Below are positions 43,198-52,800 of a DNA stretch of 58,031 nucleotides, piece after piece. Below the pieces are notes generated by a model, which did no database searches, was not told the origin of the DNA, and saw only the letters and a list, made by a program, of their open reading frames with translations. Position numbers and translations under genes: made by a program. The stretch comes from Clostridia bacterium (GTDB taxonomy: Bacteria > Bacillota > Clostridia > Oscillospirales > Acutalibacteraceae), in the NCBI GenBank assembly GCA_017466365.1, contig JAFTUG010000017.1:1-58031 (forward strand), read 5' to 3'. Within the stretch, counting starts at the first letter, position 1; each line of letters starts with the position of its first letter.

Positions 43198-44339
43198 ATA
43201 AATAACCTTTCTGTTGCTTCTCTTACTGTCTTATCGGTTTCAAAAACCTGCTCAAGAGTATAATCGGAAACTGCATTAACACAGTCAAACGCAGCTTCAA
43301 CAGCTTTGGGAATATCAAGGAAACCGATTTTGCCTTCTCTGAAAAGCTCATTTGCTTTTTCGTTTGCCGCATTCACCGCCGCAGGGAAAAGTCCGCCCTG
43401 CTCAAACGCTTTTCTGCAAAGATTTATGCAGGCAAAGGTTTCGTAATCGGGCTTTTCAAAGGTAAGCATTGCTGCCTCCGCAAGATCAAGCTGTTTAACG
43501 GGGCTCACAAATCTGTCGGGATAAGTGAGAGCATACTGAATGGGTATTCTCATATCTGGAACACCAAGCTGTGCAATAACCGAATTATCAACATATTCAA
43601 CGAGCGAATGAATTATGCTTTGTCTGTGAACAAGGATATCTATATCAGCAGCCTTCATGCCGAAAAGCCATGCAGCCTCAATAAGCTCAAGTCCTTTGTT
43701 CATCATTGTAGCAGAGTCAATGGTTATTTTTGCACCCATGCTCCAATTCGGATGCTTCAACGCTTGTTCAAGTGTCACCTTTGAAAGCTCCTCACGGGTT
43801 TTTCCGAAAAAGGGACCGCCCGAAGCTGTAAGAATGAGCCTTTTTATCTGATTTTTGCCATGACAGCCCTGAAGCGACTGAAAAATCGCTGAATGCTCAC
43901 TGTCAACAGGAAGGATTGCAACTCCCTTTTCAGCAGCGGAATCCATAACAATTTTACCGCCGGCAACAAGAGTTTCCTTGTTGGCAAGGGCAATATTGCT
44001 GCCGTTTTCAATTGCCGCAAGAGTAGGTGCAAGACCTGCAATGCCGACTATGCTGTTAAGCACGGTATCCGCACCGCAGCGCGCGCATTCCTCAACACCT
44101 TCGGCGCCCGAAAGCACCTTTGTTGAAGTATCCGCAACTCTTATTTTTAAATCCGCCGCTGCTTTTTCATCTGCAACAGCCGCAACACGGGGATTAAATT
44201 CTCTGATTTGCTCCTCAATTATATCCGTTCTGCTGTTTGCCGTAAGAGCCTCGATTTCAAAACCTGAAAGACGGGCAACCTCAAGCGCCTGAACACCTAT
44301 AGAGCCTGTAGAGCCGAGAACGGCGAGGGTTTTAGTCAT
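43194..44339 (-). CDS. dxr: DXP reductoisomerase (IspC)
   Basis: NADPH-dependent enzyme making MEP, the committed step of non-mevalonate isoprenoid synthesis. The 381-residue length is typical. The N-terminal Rossmann motif is GSTGSIGVQALE. Further signatures: ANKETLVAGG, PVDSEHSAIFQ and TASGGPF, with the C-terminal helical domain after ALTYPDR. It overlaps rseP by four bases and follows cdsA by 29. With ispG and uppS nearby, three isoprenoid steps are in one operon. Confidence 0.97.
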   Translation of the reverse strand: MTKTLAVLGSTGSIGVQALEVARLSGFEIEALTANSRTDIIEEQIREFNPRVAAVADEKAAADLKIRVADTSTKVLSGAEGVEECARCGADTVLNSIVGIAGLAPTLAAIENGSNIALANKETLVAGGKIVMDSAAEKGVAILPVDSEHSAIFQSLQGCHGKNQIKRLILTASGGPFFGKTREELSKVTLEQALKHPNWSMGAKITIDSATMMNKGLELIEAAWLFGMKAADIDILVHRQSIIHSLVEYVDNSVIAQLGVPDMRIPIQYALTYPDRFVSPVKQLDLAEAAMLTFEKPDYETFACINLCRKAFEQGGLFPAAVNAANEKANELFREGKIGFLDIPKAVEAAFDCVNAVSDYTLEQVFETDKTVREATERLFI

Positions 44340-44368
44340 AAAATCAATCCTTTATTAATGAATATAAA

Positions 44369-45238
44369 TTACACTCCTGCAATTGCAAGACCGATTTCAA
44401 TCATAACATAAAGAGACGGCATGGTAACAAGGAAGCTGTCCATTCTGTCGAGAACACCGCCGTGACCAGGGAAAAGATTTCCGAAATCTTTTTCGCCGAA
44501 GTTTCTCTTGATAACCGATGCTGAAAGGTCGCCGCACATACCGAGAACGGCAAGAACAGCTGAACCGCCTGCAATCATCCATACATTGAGAGTCTCGTTG
44601 CGGAAGCAGGTTGAATCACATATAAAATATGTTACCACGCAGAAAAGCATTGTGCCTACAACACCGCCGATTGCGCCTTCAACCGACTTTTTGGGGCTGA
44701 TTTTCGGTGCAAGCTTATGCTTTCCGAACTTGCTGCCGATAAAATATGCCCATGTATCGCTCATCCATGCACAGTACATTGCACAAAGGATAAGAAATAC
44801 GCAGTGTGAACGCTGAAAATACTGCGGATAAAGAACACAGAGATCTCTGACCTTAAACAATGTGCCGAGAGAGCCGGGTATTGCAAGCGAGGCAAAAAGT
44901 GCCATGGCAACATTTTCAAATTTGGTTGTGTCGTAACACTTAAGCATTATAAGAAGCAAAACAACAACATATGCAATTATTATTACCGAAAGAGGAACCG
45001 GCAAATACTGCTGGATTCCGAAATCGACATATGCGGGAACTATCGCCGCAACGATCATGGAAACAACGGTCAAAAGCTTATTTTTGCACTTTGAAACACG
45101 CATTACTTCATATGCGGCAATCGCAGAAAAAATACCCATCGGAATGCTCATTACTCCGAGATATCCGAGACCCGTAAACACAAGCAGCATTATTACTATA
45201 AGGGCGCATACAACACCCGTAATTATTCTTATTTTCAT
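44369..45238 (-). CDS. cdsA: Phosphatidate cytidylyltransferase CdsA
   Basis: Integral membrane enzyme that makes CDP-diacylglycerol from phosphatidate and CTP for phospholipid synthesis. About eight membrane segments. The C-terminal CDP-DAG synthase signature is present (SVIKRNFGEKDFGN and PGHGGVLDRMDS). Two adjacent ATGs (45238, 45241) and a GTG at 45247 are possible starts; I use 45238 (MKIRIITGVV, 289 residues). It lies between uppS and dxr, as in most Firmicutes. Confidence 0.94.
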   Translation of the reverse strand: MKIRIITGVVCALIVIMLLVFTGLGYLGVMSIPMGIFSAIAAYEVMRVSKCKNKLLTVVSMIVAAIVPAYVDFGIQQYLPVPLSVIIIAYVVVLLLIMLKCYDTTKFENVAMALFASLAIPGSLGTLFKVRDLCVLYPQYFQRSHCVFLILCAMYCAWMSDTWAYFIGSKFGKHKLAPKISPKKSVEGAIGGVVGTMLFCVVTYFICDSTCFRNETLNVWMIAGGSAVLAVLGMCGDLSASVIKRNFGEKDFGNLFPGHGGVLDRMDSFLVTMPSLYVMIEIGLAIAGV

Positions 45239-45296
45239 CATTTTCACTCTCTGTTCATTTAGAATTTTATTACAGTAATTTTTCTGTTTTCCCCCC

Positions 45297-46028
45297 TTAT
45301 ACTCCGCCGAAGCGTCTGTTTCGTTTGCTGTATTCTATAATCGCCTTATCCAAATCATCGCTTGTGAAATCAGGCCAAAGTATATCGGAAAACCAGAATT
45401 CCGAATACGCTGCCTGCCAGATAAGGAAATTTGAAAGACGATATTCTCCGCTGGGTCTGATTATCAAATCAGGATCGGGCTGACCTGCGGTATAAAGATT
45501 TCCGTCTATATCTTTCAATGTTATGTCTTTTGATTTCAGCTCCCCTGCCTCAACTTTTTCGGCAAGGTGCTTTACTGCGTGAAGTATTTCATCCCTTCCG
45601 CCATAATTCACGGCAAGATTTACCGTTATTGTTGTTTTATCAGCCGACTGTTTTTCAAGCTGTTCAATTAATTTTACGATATCCTCGGGCAGAGCGGTTC
45701 TGTCACCTATATAGCGGATTCTCATGCCCTTTGCAATATTTTCTTCTTCTCTTTCCTGCGCTTCAAAGAGGTAGTCTCTGAACAAATCCATTATTGCAGA
45801 TACTTCGTTTGCAGGTCTTTTCCAATTTTCGGTTGAAAAAGCATAGAAGGTTATATATTTTATTCCTATTTCTGCCGCATAATCACAGATTTTGCGAAAA
45901 ACATCCGCTCCCACCTTATGCCCCGCACTTCTCTCAAGACCTCTCTGCTTTGCCCATCTGCCGTTACCGTCCATAATAACGCCGATATGCTCGGGCAGAG
46001 AAATATTTTCAAGTATTTCCTTTGTCAT
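45297..46028 (-). CDS. uppS: Undecaprenyl diphosphate synthase
   Basis: Cis-prenyltransferase that builds the C55 lipid carrier for cell-wall synthesis. The 243-residue protein shows the catalytic HIGVIMDGNGRWAKQRG (Asp in MDGNG), HKVGADVFR, TFYAFSTENWKRP, and the C-terminal DLIIRPSGEYRLSNFL motif for pyrophosphate binding. The ATG has GAGGTG eight bases away. It is separated from frr by 62 bases that contain a stem-loop. Confidence 0.97.
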   Translation of the reverse strand: MTKEILENISLPEHIGVIMDGNGRWAKQRGLERSAGHKVGADVFRKICDYAAEIGIKYITFYAFSTENWKRPANEVSAIMDLFRDYLFEAQEREEENIAKGMRIRYIGDRTALPEDIVKLIEQLEKQSADKTTITVNLAVNYGGRDEILHAVKHLAEKVEAGELKSKDITLKDIDGNLYTAGQPDPDLIIRPSGEYRLSNFLIWQAAYSEFWFSDILWPDFTSDDLDKAIIEYSKRNRRFGGV

Positions 46029-46055
46029 AAAACATACACCTCAAACTGAACTTTC

Positions 46056-46078
46056 AGGCGGGAGATAAACTCCCGCCT
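46056..46078 (-). other. Intra-operon stem-loop, frr-uppS junction
   Basis: Nine-base perfect GC-rich stem AGGCGGGAG/CTCCCGCCT with a five-base loop. No T run follows on the minus strand, so it is unlikely to terminate there. It could mark an RNA processing or stability site. Confidence 0.55.
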
Positions 46079-46090
46079 TATGATAAAAAA

Positions 46091-46645
46091 TCAGATTTCC
46101 ATGATATCCTTTTCTTTTGCTTCTGCTGCCTTATCAATTTCCTTGATATATTTATCTGTGATATCCTGAAGCTTCTTTTCTGCAAACTTAAGGTCATCTT
46201 CAGTTATTTCGGAAGCCTTTTCCATCTTCTTTACCTTATCGATGCAGTCACGTCTTGTGGAACGAACGGATACTCTTGAATCTTCAGCCATTTTCTTTAC
46301 ATCCTTGCAGAGCTCCTTACGTCTGTCCTCTGTAAGCTGGGGGAAAACAAGGCGGATGATTCTGCCGTCATTCTGGGGGTTGATGCCGATTTCGGAAGCC
46401 TGAATAGCCTTCTCAATTGCATGAAGTGTTGAGGTATCCCAAGGCTGAATTGTAAGAATTCTTGCCTCTGCAACGGAAACAGCCGCCATCTGATTGATGG
46501 GAGTGGGAGTTCCGTAATAATCTACCTTAACCTTATCAAGAACAGCTGCATTTGCTCTGCCTGCTCTGATTGATGCAAATTCATTATTGAGTGCGCTGAG
46601 AGTTTTACCCATTTTTTCTTCTGCTAATGCAAAAACTTTTTCCAT
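46091..46645 (-). CDS. frr: Ribosome recycling factor
   Basis: Splits the post-termination ribosome together with EF-G. The 184-residue helical protein shows EFASIRAGRANAAVLDKV (the conserved R-G-R tip), TIQPWDTS, and NDGRIIRLVFPQLTEDRRKEL. The C-terminal helix is Lys/Glu-rich. It lies five bases after pyrH, in the canonical order. Confidence 0.98.
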   Translation of the reverse strand: MEKVFALAEEKMGKTLSALNNEFASIRAGRANAAVLDKVKVDYYGTPTPINQMAAVSVAEARILTIQPWDTSTLHAIEKAIQASEIGINPQNDGRIIRLVFPQLTEDRRKELCKDVKKMAEDSRVSVRSTRRDCIDKVKKMEKASEITEDDLKFAEKKLQDITDKYIKEIDKAAEAKEKDIMEI

Positions 46646-46650
46646 AGTTT

Positions 46651-47361
46651 TTAGCCCTCCTTAACTATTGTTCCGATATTCTCACCGAGAACAGCCTTAA
46701 CGATGTTTTCGGGGTTTTCAAGATTGAAAACAAGAATAGGTATATTATTGTCACGGCAAAGTGAAGCTGCCGTTGAATCCATAACCTTAAGGTCTTTTTC
46801 AAGAACCTCGCTGTGAGTAACAACATCATACTTAACGGCATCGTCAAACTTATTGGGGTCCTTATCGTATACGCCGTCAACATTTGTTGCCTTAAAAATA
46901 ATATCTGCCTTTATTTCAGCCGCACGGAGCGCTGCACAGGTATCTGTTGAGAAAAACGGATTTCCCGTTCCGCTGCCGAAAATAACAACTCTGCCCTTTT
47001 CAAGATGACGGACCGCTCTGTTTCTGATATATGTTTCCGCAATCTGATGCATCTCAATGGCAGTCTGCACTCTGACATTAACTCCGAGCTGCTCAAGAGC
47101 ATCGGCAAGAGCAAGAGAATTCATAACGGTTGCAAGCATTCCTATATGGTCGGCACGGGTTCTGTCCATACTGCCGCCCGAACGTCCTCTCCAGAAATTG
47201 CCGCCGCCTACAACAAGACCTACCTGAACGCCGAGGTCTGCAATTTCCTTGACGGATTTGCAGATTGTGTTGATTGTGTCAAAGTCAAAGCCGTGACCGT
47301 TTTCGCCTGCAAGTACCTCACCGCTGAGCTTCAACAAAATGCGTTTATAAACCGGTTGCAT
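46651..47361 (-). CDS. pyrH: UMP kinase
   Basis: Phosphorylates UMP to UDP; hexameric amino-acid-kinase fold. The 236-residue protein has [40 protein letters not shown] and the C-terminal [12 protein letters not shown] and DGVYDKDP motifs. The ATG at 47361 is eight bases from AGGGTG; an in-frame GTG at 47379 is less likely. It is first in the operon, with a promoter directly upstream. rpsB and tsf, its usual upstream neighbours, are absent. Confidence 0.97.
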   Translation of the reverse strand: MQPVYKRILLKLSGEVLAGENGHGFDFDTINTICKSVKEIADLGVQVGLVVGGGNFWRGRSGGSMDRTRADHIGMLATVMNSLALADALEQLGVNVRVQTAIEMHQIAETYIRNRAVRHLEKGRVVIFGSGTGNPFFSTDTCAALRAAEIKADIIFKATNVDGVYDKDPNKFDDAVKYDVVTHSEVLEKDLKVMDSTAASLCRDNNIPILVFNLENPENIVKAVLGENIGTIVKEG

Positions 47362-47403
47362 ATATAAACACCCTTTCACAAAAAATCGCTTATAGTTATT
47401 TAT

Positions 47404-47432
47404 ATTTTACTTTATTTAAAGCAAAGTGTAAA
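47404..47432 (-). promoter_or_regulatory. Promoter of pyrH operon
   Basis: TTTACA (47427-47432), a 17-base spacer and TAAAAT (47404-47409) on the minus strand, about 45 bases before pyrH. Confidence 0.65.
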
Positions 47433-47544
47433 GCATTATTTCATATTTTCTGCATTTTTTTACCTTTTGATATATGTTAACATATTGATTTTATCATAAT
47501 ATAATCAAAAAAAATTAAATAAATTGTAAAATCATCAAAAATTC

Positions 47545-47573
47545 TTGCTTATAATATTGTTTTAATATATAAT
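47545..47573 (+). promoter_or_regulatory. Promoter of GH89 gene
   Basis: TTGCTT (47545-47550), a 17-base spacer and TATAAT (47568-47573), about 36 bases upstream of the start codon. Confidence 0.72.
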
Positions 47574-47608
47574 ATTTTAGTATGTAATTTTTATTCAAGG
47601 AGATAGTG

Positions 47609-49714
47609 ATGAAAAATCTTATTATCAGAAACACTCCCGATTTTGCCGATAAATTTGAGCTTCGCGATATTGAAAGCTTTGAGGGCAAGAATACCTATGA
47701 GGTTTTTTGCGAAAACGGAAAAATCGTTATCTGTGGTGACTGCAAAATCAGCCAGGCAATGGGATACTATGCATATCTTCGCAAATATTGCGGAGTCAAT
47801 CTTTCTCATTGCGGCAACAGAGAAATATCAATTGATTCCGCTCCCCTTTTCGAGGGTAAAATTTCAAAGGTTATTCCCCAAAAAAGGCGTGCGTTTATGA
47901 ACTACTGCACTCTCGGATATTCCTTCGCCTTCTGGAAATGGGATAAGTGGGAAAAAGAAATCGATTTCATGGCAATGAATGGCATCAACATGCCCCTTTC
48001 CGTTGTAGGAAGTGAGGCTGTTTGGTATTACACCATGAGAGATTTTACCTACAGCGAAACAGGCGCGCTTTCTTTCCTTTCCGGACCGGGATTCTGGCCC
48101 TGGCAGCTTATGACAAACATTACGGGCTATTTCAGCCTTACGGATGTTAAATATATTGAGAGCAGACTTGAGCTTGGCAAAAAGATTATCGACCGTGAGG
48201 TTGAGCTTGGTATGACTCCCATTCAGCAGGGCTTTGCAGGAACTGTTCCTGCATCAATCAGCAAGCTTTTCAAAAAAGTAAGGCTCCGCATGGTACCCTC
48301 ATGGTGCAATTTCCCCGTTACATATCAGCTTGACCCTACTGACCCGATTTTCAGAAAATTCGGCATGGCGCTTCTTGAAAAGCAGCGTCAACTTTTCGGT
48401 GCATATCATTATTACGCCTGCGACCCGTTCCATGAAAACGCCCCTTCAATCAAAACAAGAGACTATTTGTGGAAGGTCGGCAGAGCAATTGACTCGATGT
48501 ATAAGGATTTCGATAAAGATTCAGTATGGGTTATGCAAAGCTGGTCGCTGCGCGAACAGATAGTGAAGGCTGTTCCTAAAGAAAGACTTCTTATACTCGA
48601 TATTGACGGCACTAAATACAAAGAGCACGATTATTTCTGGGGTTATGAATTTGTTCTCGGAAATATTCATAATTTCGGCGACAGAAACACCCTTCACGGC
48701 AGCATAAAAGCACTTGCCGACAATGCGTATGCTTCTCTTAACTGCGATAATTGCAGCGGCACGGGCTTGTTTATGGAGGGTATTTTCCAGAATCCCCTTT
48801 ACTATGACCTTGCATTCCAAATGCTGACGGAAGAAAGCTCAATTGACCTTGAAGCATGGCTTAAGGATTATGCATACCGCCGATACGGCAGCAAGGAGAA
48901 ATGCCTTGCCGATGCAATGCTTGCTCTGTGTGAAAGCTGCTATAATGAAAACTGCGTAGGAAGAGAAACAGGCTCGGTTATCTGTGCAAGACCTGCAACA
49001 GAGCTTCGCCATACCGCTCCGAATGATTTCAGAGAGCTTCGTTATGATAATAAAACTCTTTATAAGGCTGCGGAATTGCTTTTAAGCTCCGAAAATTCAA
49101 CAAAAGACGGTTATGTTTTCGATGCTTGCGACCTTGTTCGCCAGGTGCTCAGCAACTATGCCTCCAATCTTTATGATAAAGCAATGTACGGCTTTAACAA
49201 CCGTGATGTTAATATTTTTGAGAGAGCCTCAAATGCCTTTCTCAAGATTTGCGAAGAGCTTGATTCACTTCTCCAGACCAGACCCGAGCTTACTCTTCAC
49301 GAACATCTTAAGGAGGCAAGAGAGCTTGCTTTCACTGAAAAAGACCAGCAGAATTTTGAGCTCAATCTTCTTATGCAGATTACACTTTGGGGGCCTGTTG
49401 CAAACACGGTCAACTATGACTATGCATGGAAGGAATGGGGCGGATTAATCGGAACATATTATGCAAAGCGTTGGCAAAGCTTCTTTGAACGCCTTGCATA
49501 TGAATTTCCCAAGCGAAGGAAATTCTCGACAACCACCAAAAAACAGCATTGCGAAAGAAATATATACAGAGGCAACCAATTCTATAAGAATTATGCCGAA
49601 TTCGAGAAAAAATGGCTTTCAACCGCAAATCCTGATGCCCCGAGCGAGGAAAACACGGTTGAGCTTGCAAGAAAGCTTCTTGCAAAATATAAGAGAGCAA
49701 TTCTTGAGGATTAA
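47609..49714 (+). CDS. GH89 alpha-N-acetylglucosaminidase (NAGLU-like), no signal peptide
   Basis: Hydrolyses terminal alpha-linked N-acetylglucosamine from mucin-type glycans or glycosaminoglycans. The 701-residue protein spans the N-terminal, catalytic barrel and C-terminal helical domains of the family. Both catalytic glutamates align by motif: E276 in DPFHENAPS (acid) and E390 in GTGLFMEGIFQN (nucleophile); PGFWPWQLMTNITGY, QGFAGTVP and GNIHNFGDR are family blocks. I see no signal peptide or membrane segment, so it probably acts in the cytoplasm on imported oligosaccharides. The ATG at 47609 is six bases from AAGGAG. Confidence 0.92.
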   Translation: MKNLIIRNTPDFADKFELRDIESFEGKNTYEVFCENGKIVICGDCKISQAMGYYAYLRKYCGVNLSHCGNREISIDSAPLFEGKISKVIPQKRRAFMNYCTLGYSFAFWKWDKWEKEIDFMAMNGINMPLSVVGSEAVWYYTMRDFTYSETGALSFLSGPGFWPWQLMTNITGYFSLTDVKYIESRLELGKKIIDREVELGMTPIQQGFAGTVPASISKLFKKVRLRMVPSWCNFPVTYQLDPTDPIFRKFGMALLEKQRQLFGAYHYYACDPFHENAPSIKTRDYLWKVGRAIDSMYKDFDKDSVWVMQSWSLREQIVKAVPKERLLILDIDGTKYKEHDYFWGYEFVLGNIHNFGDRNTLHGSIKALADNAYASLNCDNCSGTGLFMEGIFQNPLYYDLAFQMLTEESSIDLEAWLKDYAYRRYGSKEKCLADAMLALCESCYNENCVGRETGSVICARPATELRHTAPNDFRELRYDNKTLYKAAELLLSSENSTKDGYVFDACDLVRQVLSNYASNLYDKAMYGFNNRDVNIFERASNAFLKICEELDSLLQTRPELTLHEHLKEARELAFTEKDQQNFELNLLMQITLWGPVANTVNYDYAWKEWGGLIGTYYAKRWQSFFERLAYEFPKRRKFSTTTKKQHCERNIYRGNQFYKNYAEFEKKWLSTANPDAPSEENTVELARKLLAKYKRAILED

Positions 49715-49721
49715 AATTTTA

Positions 49722-49773
49722 AATTCCTCCGATATTTTGACAAATGTTCAAGATATCGGAGGAATTATTTTTT
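49722..49773 (+). terminator. Terminator of GH89 gene
   Basis: Stem AATTCCTCCGATAT/ATATCGGAGGAATT (with inner TTTTGA...TTCAAG pairing), followed by ATTTTTTAT. Confidence 0.85.
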
Positions 49774-49778
49774 ATGGG

Positions 49779-49804
49779 AAAAGCCCCCGACTTTCGTCGG
49801 GGGC
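49779..49804 (-). terminator. Terminator of giant repeat gene
   Basis: Minus-strand stem GCCCCCGAC/GTCGGGGGC with loop GAAA (49783-49804), followed by TTTTCCC. Confidence 0.85.
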
Positions 49805-49817
49805 CGTGAAATTAAAC

Positions 49818-52800
49818 TCAGGAAATTGTCTGTGCCAAACCTGAAACCTGATTGATCTTGCCGATACCGAGTGCATAGTCTTCAACAAGTGAAGCATCAA
49901 CGCTCTTAACCTTTGTATCATAGTTTACATCGGCTGCCATTGCCTTGTATGCTGTGTACTGGCTTGATCTCTTGGAGCTCCAGCTTGTAACACCGAGAGC
50001 TTCATCATAGATAACTGATGAGTCTGCGGAGTTTGCAGCAGAGTCGCCGTTGATATCGCCGAAGATAACGATGTAGAAGGTTTCAACAAGAATATCGTCT
50101 GTGGTTTCTTCTGTGCCGAGGCGATCGTAAACATTGATTACGGTGCCTGTACCTGTGTAAGGCTTGTAGAGAGGTGATGCATGGATTACTTCGATTCTGC
50201 CGTCACCAAGAACGGTGATGTAGTTCTTGAGGAGTACGCTATCCTTAAGCTTAAACTTAAGACCATAGATGTAATACTCTTCAAATGAATCGGGAGTTTC
50301 ATAAGGATCACCGTTTACGGGTGTGTATGCATTGCCGTCTCTGTCTGTACCGCTGTTATAGCTTTCTCTTACACCGTTTCTGTCAACAACTGTTGTTGAG
50401 CCTTCAACGGGAACAAGCTTAACGGGAATTCTGTTATACTTTGCATAAAGTACAAGGTCTGATGTGCCCTCGTAGATGTCGCCGTCCTTATATTCCTTGC
50501 CGTCAACGTCGAACCAACCTACGAATTCATAGGTATTGCCTTCGCCGAATACGGGAGGATCAGGAAGAACGATTTCGCCCTTGTGAGCGATTTCGCCTGT
50601 AGCAAATTCATACTCTACTGTGGGAGCTTCAGGTCCGTTTTCGGGAGCCTTATAGTCGATGAAAGTAATTTCGTATACAGATTCAGTCCAGATTGCAACA
50701 TAGGATTCGCCGTCTTCATCCATTGTACCGAAATCGGTTACAGGTGTTTCGGGATCATCTTCTGTTGCCCAGCCGCCGAAGTCATAACCGGGTCTGGTGG
50801 GTACTTCCTCGGGAGCTTCGATAGGATCGCCAACTTCAACGGGAATATCCTTTTCGGTACCGTCTGTAAATGTACCTTCGCCTGCATCAAATACAGCGCT
50901 TGTGGTCCATGTTGCCTTAACGTATACATCTTCAGCGGGCATAATAGCGGGAACTGATGTTTCGTTACCGTCTGCATCTTCCCAACCTGCAAATACTACG
51001 TTGCCTTCCTTGGTAGGATCTGCAACCTTATCAACAGCCTCACCGTAGTAGTAGTCTGTTGTTGTCTGGTCGCCGTCAACGTCTACAGTAAGTGTATACT
51101 GGTTTCTTTCAAGATATGCCTTGAGAACGAGAGTTCCTGTTGCAGGAATCTTGCCTGTAAGCTCTGACTTGAGGTTATCAAGTGTGAAGCCTTCGGGAGC
51201 AGTATATTCTACTGTTCTGTTTTCGTCAACTACGCCGTCGGAGAAGTTGATTGTTTCGGTAGGTGTTGCAGAATATTCACCGTTTGTATCCATCTTGTAA
51301 ACTTCAAGAACATAACCTACGCCTGCTTCGCTGCCCCACTGAGCTGTGAATTCAAGGTCAGTGGAAGGCATTGTGCCGTAATCAGAGGGAGTATGGGATG
51401 CATCATCAAGCCAACCTGTGAAGATGTAACCGCCCTTTGAGGGGTTAGCAGGAACGGGAATTGTTGAACCGAATTCCACTTCCTTAGGATAGCCTTCAAC
51501 TACTGTTCCATCAACAATGAATGTAACGTTATACTTGTTAGCTGTCCATGTAGCTTTGAGAGTTTCGTCAGCTTCGGGGAATGTTGCGGGAGCATCCTTG
51601 CTTACGTTGCCGTCAGCATCTTCCCAACCTGCGAATGTGTAGCCGTCCTTTGTGGGAGCGGGAACGCTTTCAGCAGGAACATCTGCACCGATGAGACCTT
51701 CAACTTCTGTTACTGTACCGTCAACATCAAAGCTGATTGTAGTCTTGTCAAGTGCATAGTAAACCTTGAGAACTGTTGAACCGTCAGCTGCAACTACTGC
51801 TTCAAGAACTGACTTATCAGCATCAACTGTGTAGTTCTTAACATCAGCAGGAGCATATGTTGCTGTTTCTTCGGTCTTGAATGTTACGCTGTCTGTATCG
51901 TCAGCTGTTTCGGGGTATGTTCCGTCTGTATCCATGTAGTAGATTTCAACGGGAACTTCCTGGTCAACAGGATTCCATACGGGCTTGTATGTTTCGCCGC
52001 CTTCTGTGTCCATGTTTGCAGGAGGATTGCCTTCTTCGTCAACCCAGCCGCCGAATTCGTAACCTTCCTTTTTAGGATCGGTTGCAGGTTCTTCGATGGG
52101 TGTATCGAATACTGTGGGCTGCTTCTGCTCTGTTGAGCCGTCTTCCCATTCACCGCCGTCAGCATCAAAGATTGCATCGTAGGTGTTGGGAGTCCATGTT
52201 GCTTTAAGAGCTGTGTCTTCAGCGGGCATCTGAGCAGGAACTTCAGCTTTGTTGCCTTCTTCGTCAACCCACTTATCGAAGGTATAACCTGTCTTTGTGG
52301 GATTTTCAGGAGCAGTTACATCTGTGCCGTAGTCCTGAGTGATGTCAGCGATTTCGCTGCCGCCGTCGGTATTGAAGGAGATTGTGTACTTGTTAACAGT
52401 CCACTGTGCAACATATGTTGCATCTTCGATTGCCTTATTTACTACTGCAGGATTCCAGCCCTTGAAGGTATAACCTGTGAGTTCGGGATCTGCGGGAGCA
52501 ACTACTGCTGCACCGTAGTAAAGGTTATAAACGATTTCTTCCTTTTCAACCTCGTCACCGTTTTCATCGGTTACTGTGAACATACCGTCGTTAGCATCAA
52601 ATGTTACGGTTACTTCTTCTCTTGCATAGTAAACCTTGAGAACGGTTGAACCGTCGGGAAGGATTTCTGCCTTAAGAACTGATGCTTCGGAGGTTTTCTC
52701 TGTTTCTTCGTCAACATAGAAGCCTTCTGCAGCATTGGGAGTAACCTCTGCTGTTGTGCCGGTTGTACCTGACTTTTCAACTGTACCGTCAGCTGTTGTG

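Noticed and set aside
4616-49714. A heparan-degradation link between the HGSNAT-like and NAGLU-like proteins
   Set aside because: The two human lysosomal homologues act together, but here the genes are over 40 kb apart in unrelated operons, and the bacterial DUF1624 substrate is unknown.
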